Shown here: positions 15,418 through 24,057 of the stretch, one piece after another | How positions within the stretch are numbered: position 1 is the stretch's first letter | How the letters are laid out: the number at the start of each line of letters is the position of its first letter | DNA from: Candidatus Hinthialibacter antarcticus | Lineage (GTDB): Bacteria; Hinthialibacterota; Hinthialibacteria; Hinthialibacterales; Hinthialibacteraceae | DNA length: 64,000 nucleotides | Direction of reading: 5' to 3' | Assembly: GCA_030765645.1 (NCBI GenBank) | Contig: JAVCCE010000027.1 | Coordinates: 33,289 to 97,288, forward strand | Notes under the pieces: model-generated | What the model was told of the DNA's origin: nothing | Seen by the model: only the letters and a program-made list of their open reading frames with translations | Database searches by the model: none | Made by a program: the position numbers and the translations under genes

Positions 15418-16479
15418 ATGGGGCTTTTTTGTTCGACGAAATCGTTTTGGCCGCAGGGACGTGAACTCTATGTTGCGCTCGGCCTGGTCGGCGTGATTGC
15501 CGCTACATGCTATTTTAATATCTGTTTCATGTGCGACAAAGTCGAACAACAAGCCATGGCCGCCGCCTCAAGCCCGCCCGTGTTTGACACCGAAACGGCT
15601 TCGATCGACACACATCAAATTTTTGCTGGCGGTCCGCCCAAAGACGGCATCCCGGCGCTTACCGATCCCCGTATGCTCCCCGCTGTGAAAGCAAGTTTTA
15701 TGGAAGCGGAAGACCGCGTGGTTGGTGTCGAATTTGACGGCGAAGCGCGGGCCTACCCGCTGAAAATTCTACAGTGGCATGAAATTGTGAACGCTGAAAC
15801 CGGAGAAACGAGTTTTGCGGTTGTGTATTGCCCGCTGTGCGATTCGACTACCGTGTTTGACCGCCGCGTGGACGATGAGGTGTTAGAGTTTGGCGTGTCC
15901 GGCCTGCTCTATCAAAGCAATGTACTGCTATATGACCGCCAGGCCGAGCCGGACGATGAAAGCCTGTGGTCGCAAATGCAAGGCGAGGCCGTCGCGGGCA
16001 AGCGCACCGGACAGCCGCTGGCGTTGTTGCCGCACCAACTGGTTACGTGGCAAGAATGGACAGACGCGCACCCGGATACGCAGGTGTTATCCAACAAAAC
16101 CGGACACAAACGAAACTACCAGGGCAATGTTTACCAGGCCTATTTTGACGGCGATAATTTAATGTTCCCCATCAATCATCACGACAAACGCTTGCCGATC
16201 AAACAACCCGTGCTTGGGCTGTTCAGTAATGGCGAGAGCAAGGCCTATCCATTGGCGATGATGAAAGAAGGCTTTGAGATTAGCGATGAGGTTGGCGGCG
16301 AGAAGGTCGCCTTAAAAAAACTTGGTAATGATCGAGTTTGGGTCGAAGCAGGCCCGGCGGTAGAAGTCGTCCATTCATTCTGGTTTGCATGGAGTACGTT
16401 CTATCCCGAAACACAGATCTATGACGGCAGTGCGATTCAAGTGGCTGACGGAAATAGCCAGATGAAAGACGCCCGGTAG
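15418..16479 (+). CDS. DUF3179 domain-containing membrane-anchored protein
   Basis: The 353-residue protein has an N-terminal membrane segment (ELYVALGLVGVIAATCYF, near residues 17-34) and an extracytoplasmic DUF3179 domain. Family hallmarks are clear: DGIPALTDPRMLPA, YPLKILQWHEIVN (near 118) and VVYCPLCDSTTVFDRR (near 138). The CPLC pair and nearby His could bind a metal, but the biochemical role of DUF3179 is not established. Length is normal for the family. It converges on the epimerase gene with a one-base gap. No partner gene indicates a pathway. Confidence 0.9.
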   Translation: MGLFCSTKSFWPQGRELYVALGLVGVIAATCYFNICFMCDKVEQQAMAAASSPPVFDTETASIDTHQIFAGGPPKDGIPALTDPRMLPAVKASFMEAEDRVVGVEFDGEARAYPLKILQWHEIVNAETGETSFAVVYCPLCDSTTVFDRRVDDEVLEFGVSGLLYQSNVLLYDRQAEPDDESLWSQMQGEAVAGKRTGQPLALLPHQLVTWQEWTDAHPDTQVLSNKTGHKRNYQGNVYQAYFDGDNLMFPINHHDKRLPIKQPVLGLFSNGESKAYPLAMMKEGFEISDEVGGEKVALKKLGNDRVWVEAGPAVEVVHSFWFAWSTFYPETQIYDGSAIQVADGNSQMKDAR

Positions 16480-16480
16480 C

Positions 16481-17440
16481 CTAGGCGAATTCTTCGCCCG
16501 ACAGGACTGCTTTTTCCCACGCGGCTTGTTGCGCCAATCCCTCATCCAAGCCGGTTTCAGGCTTGTAATCTAAGTGCTTGCGGGCTTGTTTGGTATCCGC
16601 CCAGGTATCGCGCACGTCGCCCAGGTTCTTTTCACGGTATTCGATGTTCGCTTTCACGCCCATCACTTTTTCGAGTTTTTGAATCACGCCCGCCAGCGAG
16701 ATGCGCGTTCCTCCGCCCAGGTTAAAAATTTTCCCTTCAACCGGCAATTGCGCGGCGGCAATATTGGCGCTGATGATGTCTTGAACAAACGTGAAATCGC
16801 GGGTCTGTTGGCCGTCGCCCAAAACGATGATGGGGTCGTCGTTCAACATCGCTTTGATGAAAATGTTAAACGCCATATCCGGGCGCTGCCGGGGGCCGTA
16901 CACCGTGAAATAGCGCAACGACACCACCGGGATGTTGTAGTTGTCATGGTACAACATGCAGAGATGCTCCGCCGTCAGTTTGGTGGCGCCATAGGGGGAG
17001 TAAGGGCGCGGCACAGCCGTCTCGCTGGTCGGCAATTGGTCGGTGTTGCCATACACGGACGACGACGACGAATACACCACACGGATGCGCCTCTCGGATT
17101 TTTTGATCGATTCAAGCAGGCATTGAGTGGCGAGGATATTGTTTTTGGTATACACGTCAAATTGCTGGCCCCAACTGCCGCGCACGCCTGGTTGTCCGGC
17201 GGTATGGAATACGCAGTCGCTCTGCGCCAATAGCGGGAGCAAGTTGGTGCTGAGAATGTCGCCTTCGATAAAGGTGAAGTTAGGATTTTCTCGAATGGCG
17301 GAAAGGTTGCGCTTTTTGCGGGCGGGGCTGTAATAATCGGTAAAACAATCCAGCCCGATGACTTCTTCGCCTTGCTGCAACAACCGTTCGCACAACTGGC
17401 TTCCAATAAAACCCGCACAACCTGTTACCAAGTAACTCAT
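16481..17440 (-). CDS. NAD-dependent sugar-nucleotide epimerase (GalE/UDP-glucuronate 4-epimerase type)
   Basis: The 319-residue protein is an extended short-chain dehydrogenase that interconverts UDP-sugars, feeding cell-surface glycan synthesis. The NAD-binding motif is VTGCAGFIGSQL at the N-terminus. The catalytic Ser is in VYSSSSSVYG, and the Tyr-x3-Lys pair is YGATK. The C-terminal RPDMAFNIFIKAML segment is typical of the UDP-glucuronate/galactose 4-epimerase group. I start at the ATG at 17440, where the Rossmann motif begins four residues in; a TTG at 17500 would add 20 polar residues not seen in the family. It is divergent from a glycosyltransferase 163 bases away, consistent with a joint role in surface polysaccharide. 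Confidence 0.9.
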   Translation of the reverse strand: MSYLVTGCAGFIGSQLCERLLQQGEEVIGLDCFTDYYSPARKKRNLSAIRENPNFTFIEGDILSTNLLPLLAQSDCVFHTAGQPGVRGSWGQQFDVYTKNNILATQCLLESIKKSERRIRVVYSSSSSVYGNTDQLPTSETAVPRPYSPYGATKLTAEHLCMLYHDNYNIPVVSLRYFTVYGPRQRPDMAFNIFIKAMLNDDPIIVLGDGQQTRDFTFVQDIISANIAAAQLPVEGKIFNLGGGTRISLAGVIQKLEKVMGVKANIEYREKNLGDVRDTWADTKQARKHLDYKPETGLDEGLAQQAAWEKAVLSGEEFA

Positions 17441-17603
17441 CGTTTTATAATTCTCGTTCGTAGCGTTAATGTTTTTTTGAGAAAGTAGATGCTTTCTCAA
17501 CGCTGTACTTTACAATCAAGGTTGAAATCAGGAACCCCTTTCGAGGCCATTCCACGGCGCCTATAATGGCGCCGGAGAAACCGACCAGCATGAAAACGAA
17601 CGC

Positions 17604-18713
17604 ATGAAGATCGCGATCCTATCGCTTTGGGCGCAAAAACTATTTGACGCAAGCGAAACGGCGCAGTTTGGCGGGGCGGAGCTACAGCTGTATCTGCTCG
17701 CCAATTTTCTTACCAGTCAGTGCGGCGCCGAGGTGCGGTTTATCACGCGCGGCCAAGGCCCGTTTAAGCGTTTCACCACCGAAAGCGGCGTCGAAGTCTG
17801 GAAACTGCCCTATCGCAAGACCTCCGCCGCGCGTTCGACGTTGGGCCTGTGGGACATGTACAAAGCGTGTCTCGACATAGATGCAGATGTTTACATTCAG
17901 CGCGGCGGCGGCGTTGAAACCGGCGTGGTCGCGTTCGCCGCTAAACAAAAAGGCCGCGCCTTTGCCTTTATGTGTTCGTCGGTTTGGGACGCCGACCGCG
18001 TACACGAACGTGAACGGGGAAGGCTATACGGCTCGCTCTATATGTTTGGGCTGCGAAACGCCGCGACCGTCATCGCCCAGACGCTTGATCAACAAAACCT
18101 GCTCCAGGAAAATTATGGCCGCGACAGCCTGGTGTTGCGTTCCGCCCATGTTATCCCCGAGCGTCCGACGACGCCGACGGGCGCGGCCTTGTGGGTGGGC
18201 CGCTGCGATGAGTGCAAGCGACCCGGCCTTTTGCTTGATCTTGCCGAGGCATTGCCCGGTCATTCATTCACGATGGTATGTCCGCTGATTCACCCCAATA
18301 GCATTCGTCTGCAACTCTTTCAAGATATTCAGGAGCGCGCCAGCGCTATTGCCAATGTGACGTTCTATCCAGGCGTGTCGTTTGGCGAGACAGAGCATCT
18401 ATTTGAACAACACCGCATTTCAATCAATACGTCTGATAACGAGGGGTATCCCAATACCTTTGTGCAGTCGTTCAAGTGGGGGCGTCCGGTTGTGTCGCTC
18501 AACGTCAATCCAGACGAACTCCTCACCGAGAAAAGCTTAGGCGGTTGCGCAAACGGCGACCCGGCGCAATTGGTCAAAATCACCAGCGACCTGCTCAACA
18601 ATGAAGAGGAATGGCGCGCGCAAAGCGAAAACGCCCGCCGCTTCGCTGAAGAACAACACGACATCCAGCGCATTGGCCGACGGCTTTATGAGCACATCCA
18701 ATCTTTTGTATAG
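17604..18713 (+). CDS. GT4-type glycosyltransferase
   Basis: The 369-residue protein has the two-domain GT-B fold of family 4. The N-terminal domain contains FGGAELQLYLLANFL, the glycine-rich acceptor-side helix. The C-terminal domain contains NTSDNEGYPNTFVQSF (near 278), the E-x7-E region that binds the nucleotide-sugar phosphate, then GRPVVSL. It transfers a sugar from a nucleotide donor to a lipid or glycan acceptor at the inner membrane face. There is no membrane segment. Its divergent neighbour is the sugar-nucleotide epimerase, suggesting shared use in envelope glycan assembly. Donor and acceptor are not predictable. Confidence 0.88.
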   Translation: MKIAILSLWAQKLFDASETAQFGGAELQLYLLANFLTSQCGAEVRFITRGQGPFKRFTTESGVEVWKLPYRKTSAARSTLGLWDMYKACLDIDADVYIQRGGGVETGVVAFAAKQKGRAFAFMCSSVWDADRVHERERGRLYGSLYMFGLRNAATVIAQTLDQQNLLQENYGRDSLVLRSAHVIPERPTTPTGAALWVGRCDECKRPGLLLDLAEALPGHSFTMVCPLIHPNSIRLQLFQDIQERASAIANVTFYPGVSFGETEHLFEQHRISINTSDNEGYPNTFVQSFKWGRPVVSLNVNPDELLTEKSLGGCANGDPAQLVKITSDLLNNEEEWRAQSENARRFAEEQHDIQRIGRRLYEHIQSFV

Positions 18714-18742
18714 CGCGAGTAAAAAGCCAATATCTTATTTAA

Positions 18743-18945
18743 GGTTCATCTGATAATTGAATACCTATCTTGATGAATAGCCATTATTTTGGTTACGAAA
18801 ATGTATTCCGGTATATCAAAAATTGACAAACCAAATCAGGCAGAGTTGTACCCATGCCGTACGCAGCGAAAGACTAAGTATTTATGAGATGGTTCGAGAA
18901 ATCTCAACTCAAATTCTAAAAAAGCACCCAGTGCGGGGACAAATA
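18743..18945 (-). repeat. Shrunken MITE copy (copy A)
   Basis: It begins with GGTTCATCTGATAATTGAATAC, equivalent to the right terminus of the full copies read in reverse, and continues through ATGTATTCCGGTATATC and TTGACAAACC. It then jumps from CAGGC directly to AGAGTTGTACCCATGCC, so about 60 bases of the hairpin are deleted. The other end is diverged, and its boundary near 18945 is approximate. No target duplication is evident. It abuts the start codon of the VCBS gene. Confidence 0.7.
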
Positions 18946-18948
18946 AGC

Positions 18949-20166
18949 ATGATAAATCGCTTTTGCATTAATATATTGCCCCTTCTTTTTGCCGCAATGA
19001 CTTTTTGCCCGGCGGTGATTGCAAACGAAAACGGCGCCTGGACGCGCCATACCGTCACGAGTGTCTCTCAGGGAGCAGACGGCGTCCGCTTGGTCGACGC
19101 CAATCACGACGGATTGCTCGATATCGTCACGCCTTGGGAAGAAGGCGGCAAGATCAGCGTTTCGCTCCATCCCGGCGTTGAACATGTCCATCAACCGTGG
19201 CGAACCAAGATCATCGCCGAGGTACCATCGCCCGAAGACGCCGTCTGGGCCGACCTCGACGGAGACGGGACTTATGAAGTCATCACCTGCGCCGAAGGAA
19301 AAGAGCGCTCGGTGTGGGTGCATTGGAACACCAGCGGCGGACCGCTGGGCGAATGGAAGTCAGAGCCGTTCCCGCAATTGCGCAACACCCAGCAATGGAT
19401 GTATTGTCTCCCTGCGCAAGTGGATGGGCTTGACGGCGTTGATTTAGTAGTCGGTTCTAAGGGAAAAGACGGCTCAATCTGTTGGCTTCAGTCGCCCGCT
19501 GACCCAACCCGCCTCGAGGATTGGTCAGTGCATAAATTCTCAGACGCCGGCTGGATTATGTCGCTGATCGGGCAGACTAATCCGCAAGGGATTCTGAGCG
19601 ATCTGTTCGTCACAGACCGGAAAAACGACCTCCGCAGCGCAAAACAGTTTCATTTCTCTGATGATAAAAGCATTCAGGCCAATTTGTTCGGTTCTATAGG
19701 TAAAGAGGTTATGTTTATGGACCTCGCCGACCTCGATCAAGATGATTCACTTGACGCCGTTGTCGCAACCTATGGCAACGAAATTGATATTCACAGGAAA
19801 ATCAACAAGCAAGGCTGGAAATTTGCCGCCGAATCATGGACAATTAAAATGCCGCCCAATACAGGGACAGGCAAGAGCGTCGGCGTGGGCGATATCGACC
19901 TCGACGGCGATATGGATATCGCCTTTACCTGTGGAAATGCACAAGATAAACGCGGCGTGATGTGGCTGTCGTATCGAGAAAGCCCGAAAGAAACCGAATG
20001 GGTTGCGCATGACATCGGCGGGCTGGTCGGGACAAAATTCGACCGGCTGGAGATGCTCGATCTCGATCAAGACGGCGATCTTGACCTGTTGACCTGCGAA
20101 GAACGAGAAAATTTAGGTGTAATCTGGTATGAAAATCCAACGAACTCATATAGGGAGATAAAATGA
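18949..20166 (+). CDS. Secreted VCBS/FG-GAP repeat protein
   Basis: The 405-residue protein has a signal peptide (MINRFCINILPLLFAAMTF, cleavage near VIA-NEN). Repeats containing calcium loops follow: DANHDGLLDIVTPW, DLDGDGTYEVITC, DLDQDDSLDAVVATYG, DIDLDGDMDIAFTCG and DLDQDGDLDLLTCEE. These are FG-GAP/VCBS units that fold as a beta-propeller, commonly a carbohydrate- or ligand-binding scaffold. No catalytic residues are known for such domains. I start at the ATG at 18949 since the signal peptide begins there. The in-frame extension back to 18823 is translated repeat sequence. Its stop overlaps the next gene's start (ATGA), so it is coupled to the esterase. Confidence 0.82.
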   Translation: MINRFCINILPLLFAAMTFCPAVIANENGAWTRHTVTSVSQGADGVRLVDANHDGLLDIVTPWEEGGKISVSLHPGVEHVHQPWRTKIIAEVPSPEDAVWADLDGDGTYEVITCAEGKERSVWVHWNTSGGPLGEWKSEPFPQLRNTQQWMYCLPAQVDGLDGVDLVVGSKGKDGSICWLQSPADPTRLEDWSVHKFSDAGWIMSLIGQTNPQGILSDLFVTDRKNDLRSAKQFHFSDDKSIQANLFGSIGKEVMFMDLADLDQDDSLDAVVATYGNEIDIHRKINKQGWKFAAESWTIKMPPNTGTGKSVGVGDIDLDGDMDIAFTCGNAQDKRGVMWLSYRESPKETEWVAHDIGGLVGTKFDRLEMLDLDQDGDLDLLTCEERENLGVIWYENPTNSYREIK

Positions 20167-21038
20167 TTATTCGTCAAGTATTTTTGCTTGCGGTTATTTC
20201 GCTTAGTTTGATGAATTTCGCCTCGGCGCAAGAAACCATTGTCCTTTGGCCAGACGGGGCGCCCGGCGCCATTGGCAGCGAAGACGCTGATATCCCCACC
20301 CTGACCGTTCATCTGCCTGCGCAAGAGAAGAACACCGGCGCGGCGATTGTCGTCTGCCCCGGCGGCGGATACGGCCACCTGGCGATGGACCACGAGGGCG
20401 TACAAATCGCCGAATGGCTCAACAAAAACGGCATCGCGGCGTTTATTTTAAAATACCGCATCGCCCCGCGCTATAAACATCCGGCGCCGATTTCTGACGC
20501 CCAGCGCGCCCTTCGCATCGTACGCAGCCGCGCGGCGGAGTTCAAAATCAAGACAGACAAGATCGGCATCCTGGGTTTCTCAGCGGGAGGACACTTGGCT
20601 TCGACTGCGACCACTCACTTTGATTCGGGCAAGGCGGACGCCGACAACGCAATTGAACAAGCTAGCTGCCGCCCTGATTTTTCCGTGTTGGTGTATCCGG
20701 TAATTACCATGACAGACCCCTATACCCACAAAGGATCGCGTCGAAATTTGCTGGGCGAGAATCCATCGCCGGAGATGATTGAGTTTCTTTCCAATGAAAA
20801 GCAGATTACGGCTGAGACGCCGCCCGTGTTTATCTTTCAAACCAACGATGACACCTCTGTTCCGGCTGAGAACAGCGTCATGTTTTATCTGGGGCTGCGC
20901 AAACACAACATCCCCGCTGAGATGCACATCTATGAACCGGGTCGGCACGGCTTGGGCTTGGCGCAAAGCGAGCCAGCGTTATCAGACTGGCCAGACCGCT
21001 GTATCGAGTGGTTCAAGACGCGCAAAATCATCAAGTAG
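20163..21038 (+). CDS. Secreted alpha/beta-hydrolase (BD-FAE/acetylxylan-esterase-like)
   Basis: This 291-residue enzyme has a signal peptide ending SAQ-ETI. The oxyanion region is VVCPGGGYGHLAMDHEG (near 60-76), the nucleophile is Ser in GFSAGGHLA (near 140), the acid Asp is in QTNDDTSVP (near 227), and the His is in GRHGLGLA (near 262). This arrangement matches the endo-1,4-xylanase-associated esterases that remove acetyl or feruloyl groups from plant-type polysaccharides. Its start overlaps the stop of the VCBS gene by four bases, so the two are co-translated. They may act together on the same glycan, which is inference. Downstream is a repeat-rich stretch. Confidence 0.88.
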   Translation: MIIRQVFLLAVISLSLMNFASAQETIVLWPDGAPGAIGSEDADIPTLTVHLPAQEKNTGAAIVVCPGGGYGHLAMDHEGVQIAEWLNKNGIAAFILKYRIAPRYKHPAPISDAQRALRIVRSRAAEFKIKTDKIGILGFSAGGHLASTATTHFDSGKADADNAIEQASCRPDFSVLVYPVITMTDPYTHKGSRRNLLGENPSPEMIEFLSNEKQITAETPPVFIFQTNDDTSVPAENSVMFYLGLRKHNIPAEMHIYEPGRHGLGLAQSEPALSDWPDRCIEWFKTRKIIK

Positions 21039-21077
21039 CCGGGGAGTGTCATTCAGTTCTTTCTTCCTTTGGGAGAA

Positions 21078-21257
21078 CCTGCCTGCCGCAGGCAGGGACG
21101 GAGGATGAGGGCTTAAAATTTGCCTTGCGCAAAACGACATAAAAACCCTCACCCCAACCCTCTCCCGGTGGGAGAGGGAGCAGGACGAGAGTGTCATTAC
21201 GAGGGAGCATCGCGATCGAAGTAATCTCACGCATCGAAAAGCGAGACCTGCCTACCG
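21078..21257. repeat. Cluster of palindromic repeats
   Basis: The stretch 21039-21330 has no gene and holds three units. CCTGCCTGC and GCAGGCAGG pair at 21078-21096. CCCTCTCCC (21158-21166) and GGGAGAGGG (21170-21178) form a nine-pair hairpin with a three-base loop. From 21191 runs GTGTCATTACGAGGGAGCAT, identical over 20 bases to the start of the family C repeat at 56004, but truncated on the right where a GCCTACCGCAGGC palindrome is inserted. Confidence 0.75.
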
Positions 21258-21330
21258 CAGGCCGGGGCTCAGCGATAGATACAGTCAAAATAACTGAATG
21301 CGGGCGCCTAGTGGAATTTCAAAATAAAAC

Positions 21331-22092
21331 ATGCAAAAACTGACCGCGCTGATCTTGTCCTATAACGAAGAAGCCAACCTGCCCGACTGCCTGCAAAGCG
21401 TCCAATGGGCGGACGAAATCTTCGTGGTCGATTCTTTTTCGACCGACCGCTCGGTTGAAATCGCCGAGTCGTTCGGCGCCCGGGTGGCGCAGCACGAATA
21501 CCTCAACAACGCCGCCCAAAAAAATTGGGCGATCCCCCAATGTTCTCACGAATGGATCGTCATCGTCGAAGCCGACGAGCGCATGACCCCCGAACTGCGC
21601 CAGGAAATCGAACAGCTGTTCGAGCAGCCCATGCAGCACGACGCCTACTTTGTCTATCGCCGCAATTTCGTCTTCGGACGCGAAGTGCGCCACGGCGGCT
21701 GGGACCGCGACAAGGCGGCGCGGCTCATTCACCGCCACTGCCGCTACGGCGAGCGCCAACTCGCAGCGGAAGTGGTCCTCGACAAGCCCGCCGGATGGCT
21801 GCGCGGGCGCATGCCCCATTACCCCTACCGCGAGTTTGACCAGTTATACGCCAAGTTTCAGCGCTATACCTCTTGGGGCGCCATCGAACTCAACAAACAG
21901 GGCGTCCGCGCCAACTGGGTGAAGATTCTGCTGCATCCGCTTTGGGGGTTCTTTAAACAATATGTGCTGCGGCGCGGGTTTCTCGACGGCTACATAGGCT
22001 TGATTCTGGCCGGGCAAACCGCCAGCTACATATTCACTAAGTACGCTAAACTCTGGTACATTCAACAAATTGAAGAAAAAGTTGTAAGATAA
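21331..22092 (+). CDS. GT2 glycosyltransferase (WaaE/KdtX-like)
   Basis: The 253-residue GT-A enzyme begins with [18 protein letters not shown], typical of the lipopolysaccharide-core beta-glucosyltransferase group. [19 protein letters not shown] forms the nucleotide-binding strand. [10 protein letters not shown] replaces the usual DxD and coordinates the metal. The C-terminus has an amphipathic or membrane-associated segment ([22 protein letters not shown]) as in related enzymes. It likely adds a hexose to an envelope lipid-linked glycan at the inner membrane. It stands alone between repeats and an OppD-type gene that starts 34 bases later. Confidence 0.9.
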   Translation: MQKLTALILSYNEEANLPDCLQSVQWADEIFVVDSFSTDRSVEIAESFGARVAQHEYLNNAAQKNWAIPQCSHEWIVIVEADERMTPELRQEIEQLFEQPMQHDAYFVYRRNFVFGREVRHGGWDRDKAARLIHRHCRYGERQLAAEVVLDKPAGWLRGRMPHYPYREFDQLYAKFQRYTSWGAIELNKQGVRANWVKILLHPLWGFFKQYVLRRGFLDGYIGLILAGQTASYIFTKYAKLWYIQQIEEKVVR

Positions 22093-22126
22093 ACCTTCAA
22101 CCAAATTTCATGATTGGCTTTTGAAT

Positions 22127-23137
22127 ATGAATGATGCAACCGAAATCTTACTCGACGTACAAAACCTAAAAACCCAATTCTTCACGGTTGACGGCGTAGG
22201 CCGCGCTGTTGACGGCGTGTCGTTTCAAGTGAAGCGCGGCGAGACGCTTGGACTCGTGGGCGAATCAGGCTGCGGAAAAAGCATCACCTCGCTGTCAATC
22301 CTTCGGCTGGTTCCAAACCCGCCGGGGCGCATCGTTGACGGTAAGATTCTCTTCAAAGACCAAGACCTGTTGCAATGTTCCGAAAAAGAGATGCGCAAAA
22401 TTCGCGGCAACCAGATTTCCATGATTTTCCAGGAACCCATGACCGCGCTCAACCCGGTATTTACCGTTGGCGAGCAGATCGCAGAGGTCTACCGCATCCA
22501 CCGCCGCATGGGGCGGCGCGACGCCTTCAACGCCGCCGTTGAAATGATGGAAAAGGTGCGCATCCCCGCAGCGCCGCAACGCGCCAAAGAATACCCCCAC
22601 CAACTCTCGGGCGGGATGCGGCAGCGCATCATGATCGCGATGGCGTTGGCCTGCGACCCGGACTTACTCATCGCCGACGAACCCACCACTGCGCTCGACG
22701 TGACCGTGCAGGCGCAGATATTGGCGCTGATGGACGACCTCAAAGAGCGCATGAACGCCTCAATTATTCTCATCACCCACGATTTGGGCGTTATCGCCGA
22801 AGTCGCCGACCGGGTGGCGGTGATGTACGCCGGGCAAATTGTCGAAGAATCGCCTGCGGAGATGATCTTCTCCGACCCGCAACACCCCTACACCCAGGGG
22901 CTGCTGCGCTCGATTCCATCAATGACCGATGAAACCCAGGCGCGCCTCAATGTCATCAGCGGGACCGTGCCCAGCCCGTTTGCCTACCCGGACCATTGCC
23001 GCTTTGAGCCGCGTTGCGAGAAGCGCTTTGAACCGTGCGGTCAAGAAGTCTGCCCGGAGATCCAAACCGGAAACGGGCGCAGCGTACGCTGTTTTTTGCA
23101 TGATGAAGAAAAAAAACGCCTGGTTGGCGCATCATAA
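22127..23137 (+). CDS. Oligopeptide/dipeptide ABC transporter ATP-binding protein (DppD/OppD type)
   Basis: The 336-residue ATPase energises import of small peptides or nickel-like solutes by pairing with a second ATPase and two permeases. Walker A is GESGCGKS (near 46), the Q-loop is [12 protein letters not shown], the signature is LSGGMRQR, Walker B is [12 protein letters not shown], and the H-loop is ILITHDLG. The C-terminal oligopeptide-type extension has HPYTQGLL and three conserved Cys ([17 protein letters not shown]), often holding an iron-sulfur cluster in this family. I use the ATG at 22127; a TTG two codons earlier is possible. No permease, partner ATPase or binding protein gene adjoins it, so partners must be elsewhere. 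Confidence 0.93.
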   Translation: MNDATEILLDVQNLKTQFFTVDGVGRAVDGVSFQVKRGETLGLVGESGCGKSITSLSILRLVPNPPGRIVDGKILFKDQDLLQCSEKEMRKIRGNQISMIFQEPMTALNPVFTVGEQIAEVYRIHRRMGRRDAFNAAVEMMEKVRIPAAPQRAKEYPHQLSGGMRQRIMIAMALACDPDLLIADEPTTALDVTVQAQILALMDDLKERMNASIILITHDLGVIAEVADRVAVMYAGQIVEESPAEMIFSDPQHPYTQGLLRSIPSMTDETQARLNVISGTVPSPFAYPDHCRFEPRCEKRFEPCGQEVCPEIQTGNGRSVRCFLHDEEKKRLVGAS

Positions 23138-23156
23138 AGAAATCGCTCTGCGGCGG

Positions 23157-23184
23157 TTGAACCCTGAGCGGGTTCCACTATAAT
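23157..23184 (+). promoter_or_regulatory. Sigma-70 promoter of rpmE
   Basis: TTGAAC (23157-23162) and a perfect TATAAT (23179-23184) are spaced by 16 bases, ending 35 bases before the rpmE start codon. A GGAGAA ribosome-binding site follows downstream. This is the best promoter match in the window. Confidence 0.8.
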
Positions 23185-23218
23185 TCTTCTCTGCGTAAAT
23201 GAACTGGAGAAAAGAACC

Positions 23219-23416
23219 ATGAAGCAAGATATTCACCCAAAATATTACTTGACCCAAGTGCACTGCGCTTGCGGCAACTCATTTGAAGTCGGCGGCGGCG
23301 TGGACGAACTTAAAGTCGAAATTTGCTCGGCCTGCCATCCGTTTTATACCGGTAAGCAAAAACACGCCACCAAAGGCGGGCGCATTGAGCGCTTTAAGAA
23401 GAAATACGGTATGTAA
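23219..23416 (+). CDS. rpmE: 50S ribosomal protein L31, zinc-binding type
   Basis: The 65-residue protein matches L31 throughout: KQDIHPKYY at the start, [23 protein letters not shown] and the C-terminal basic [12 protein letters not shown]. The Cys set (CxC and CxxC) marks the zinc-containing (C+) form, which joins the central protuberance of the 50S subunit and can be replaced by a zinc-free paralogue under zinc limitation. It is monocistronic, with its own promoter (23157-23184) and terminator (23447-23475). Confidence 0.98.
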   Translation: MKQDIHPKYYLTQVHCACGNSFEVGGGVDELKVEICSACHPFYTGKQKHATKGGRIERFKKKYGM

Positions 23417-23446
23417 TTCGTATTTCGTTTCGTATCGAACATCCCC

Positions 23447-23475
23447 CGGGACGGTCATTTGGCCGTCCCGTTTTT
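23447..23475 (+). terminator. Rho-independent terminator of rpmE
   Basis: CGGGACGG (23447-23454) pairs perfectly with CCGTCCCG (23463-23470) around an eight-base loop, followed by five T. It lies 30 bases after the rpmE stop. Confidence 0.9.
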
Positions 23476-23565
23476 CGTTAACAACAAACATTGACCGCTT
23501 GTGTTATGTTTGGCGCCCTGCGGCGAAAACGACCGCACGTAATTCTGGTAACCGCTATAGACCCC

Positions 23566-23978
23566 AATGTCATTGACTTAAGGGGTGGCGAGCCAAGGCT
23601 GAATAAAATGAAGCCAGCCCTTGAAGTATTATTTGAATGTATCGCTTTATTTGGGTTCTTCCGTAAATTGGATACTTTTTTTATAAATTGAATTGAGATT
23701 TTGCTGCATGTGGCATGGGTACACCTCTGCTCGCTTCAGTGCGGGCTTTCAGGCCCTTATGCACAGGCGCTCCCAGAGTTGCACCCATGCCTATATTTGG
23801 TTTGTCAATTATTGATACGCCGGGATACGTTTTCGTAATCAAAATCATGACCATCCATCAATGCAAGTACTCACTTACCGGATGAACCTTTATTTGTGCT
23901 GTTTTGAAATCCCCTCTGGCGCTTTCAACGCCGTCCCCCCCTAAAAAGGGGGGCTTAAAGTCTAAAGTCAATGACATT
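23566..23978. repeat. 14-bp inverted repeats bracketing MITE copy B
   Basis: AATGTCATTGACTT (23566-23579) and its exact reverse complement AAGTCAATGACATT (23965-23978) flank a 385-base interval that contains the 235-bp MITE and a family B repeat (23914-23956, with a C-tract and G-tract). Just outside, CTATAGACC lies near both arms in opposite orientation. The stretch 23476-24057 holds no supported gene. Confidence 0.6.
23654..23888 (+). repeat. MITE-like element, copy B, with perfect 8-bp target duplication
   Basis: The element is 235 bp. Its left end GGTTCTTCCG and right end CGGATGAACC are imperfect inverted repeats. The central hairpin runs from GGCATGGGT to ACCCATGCC with an inner GGGCTTTCAGGCCC stem. 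It is flanked by identical octamers TTTATTTG at 23646-23653 and 23889-23896, direct evidence of insertion by a transposase that makes 8-bp duplications. It encodes no transposase. Confidence 0.9.
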
Positions 23979-24057
23979 GCTATAGACCCTCTCTTAATTC
24001 GCTACGGCGGGACGCGGCCTTTGTTCCGCCGCCGCCATTCACATACAATATCGGGTT

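Noticed and set aside
18823..18948. N-terminal extension of the VCBS protein
   Set aside because: It is translated repeat sequence, and the signal peptide begins at 18949.
23491..23691. 66-codon frame after rpmE
   Set aside because: It runs from the terminator region into MITE copy B and encodes no recognisable protein.
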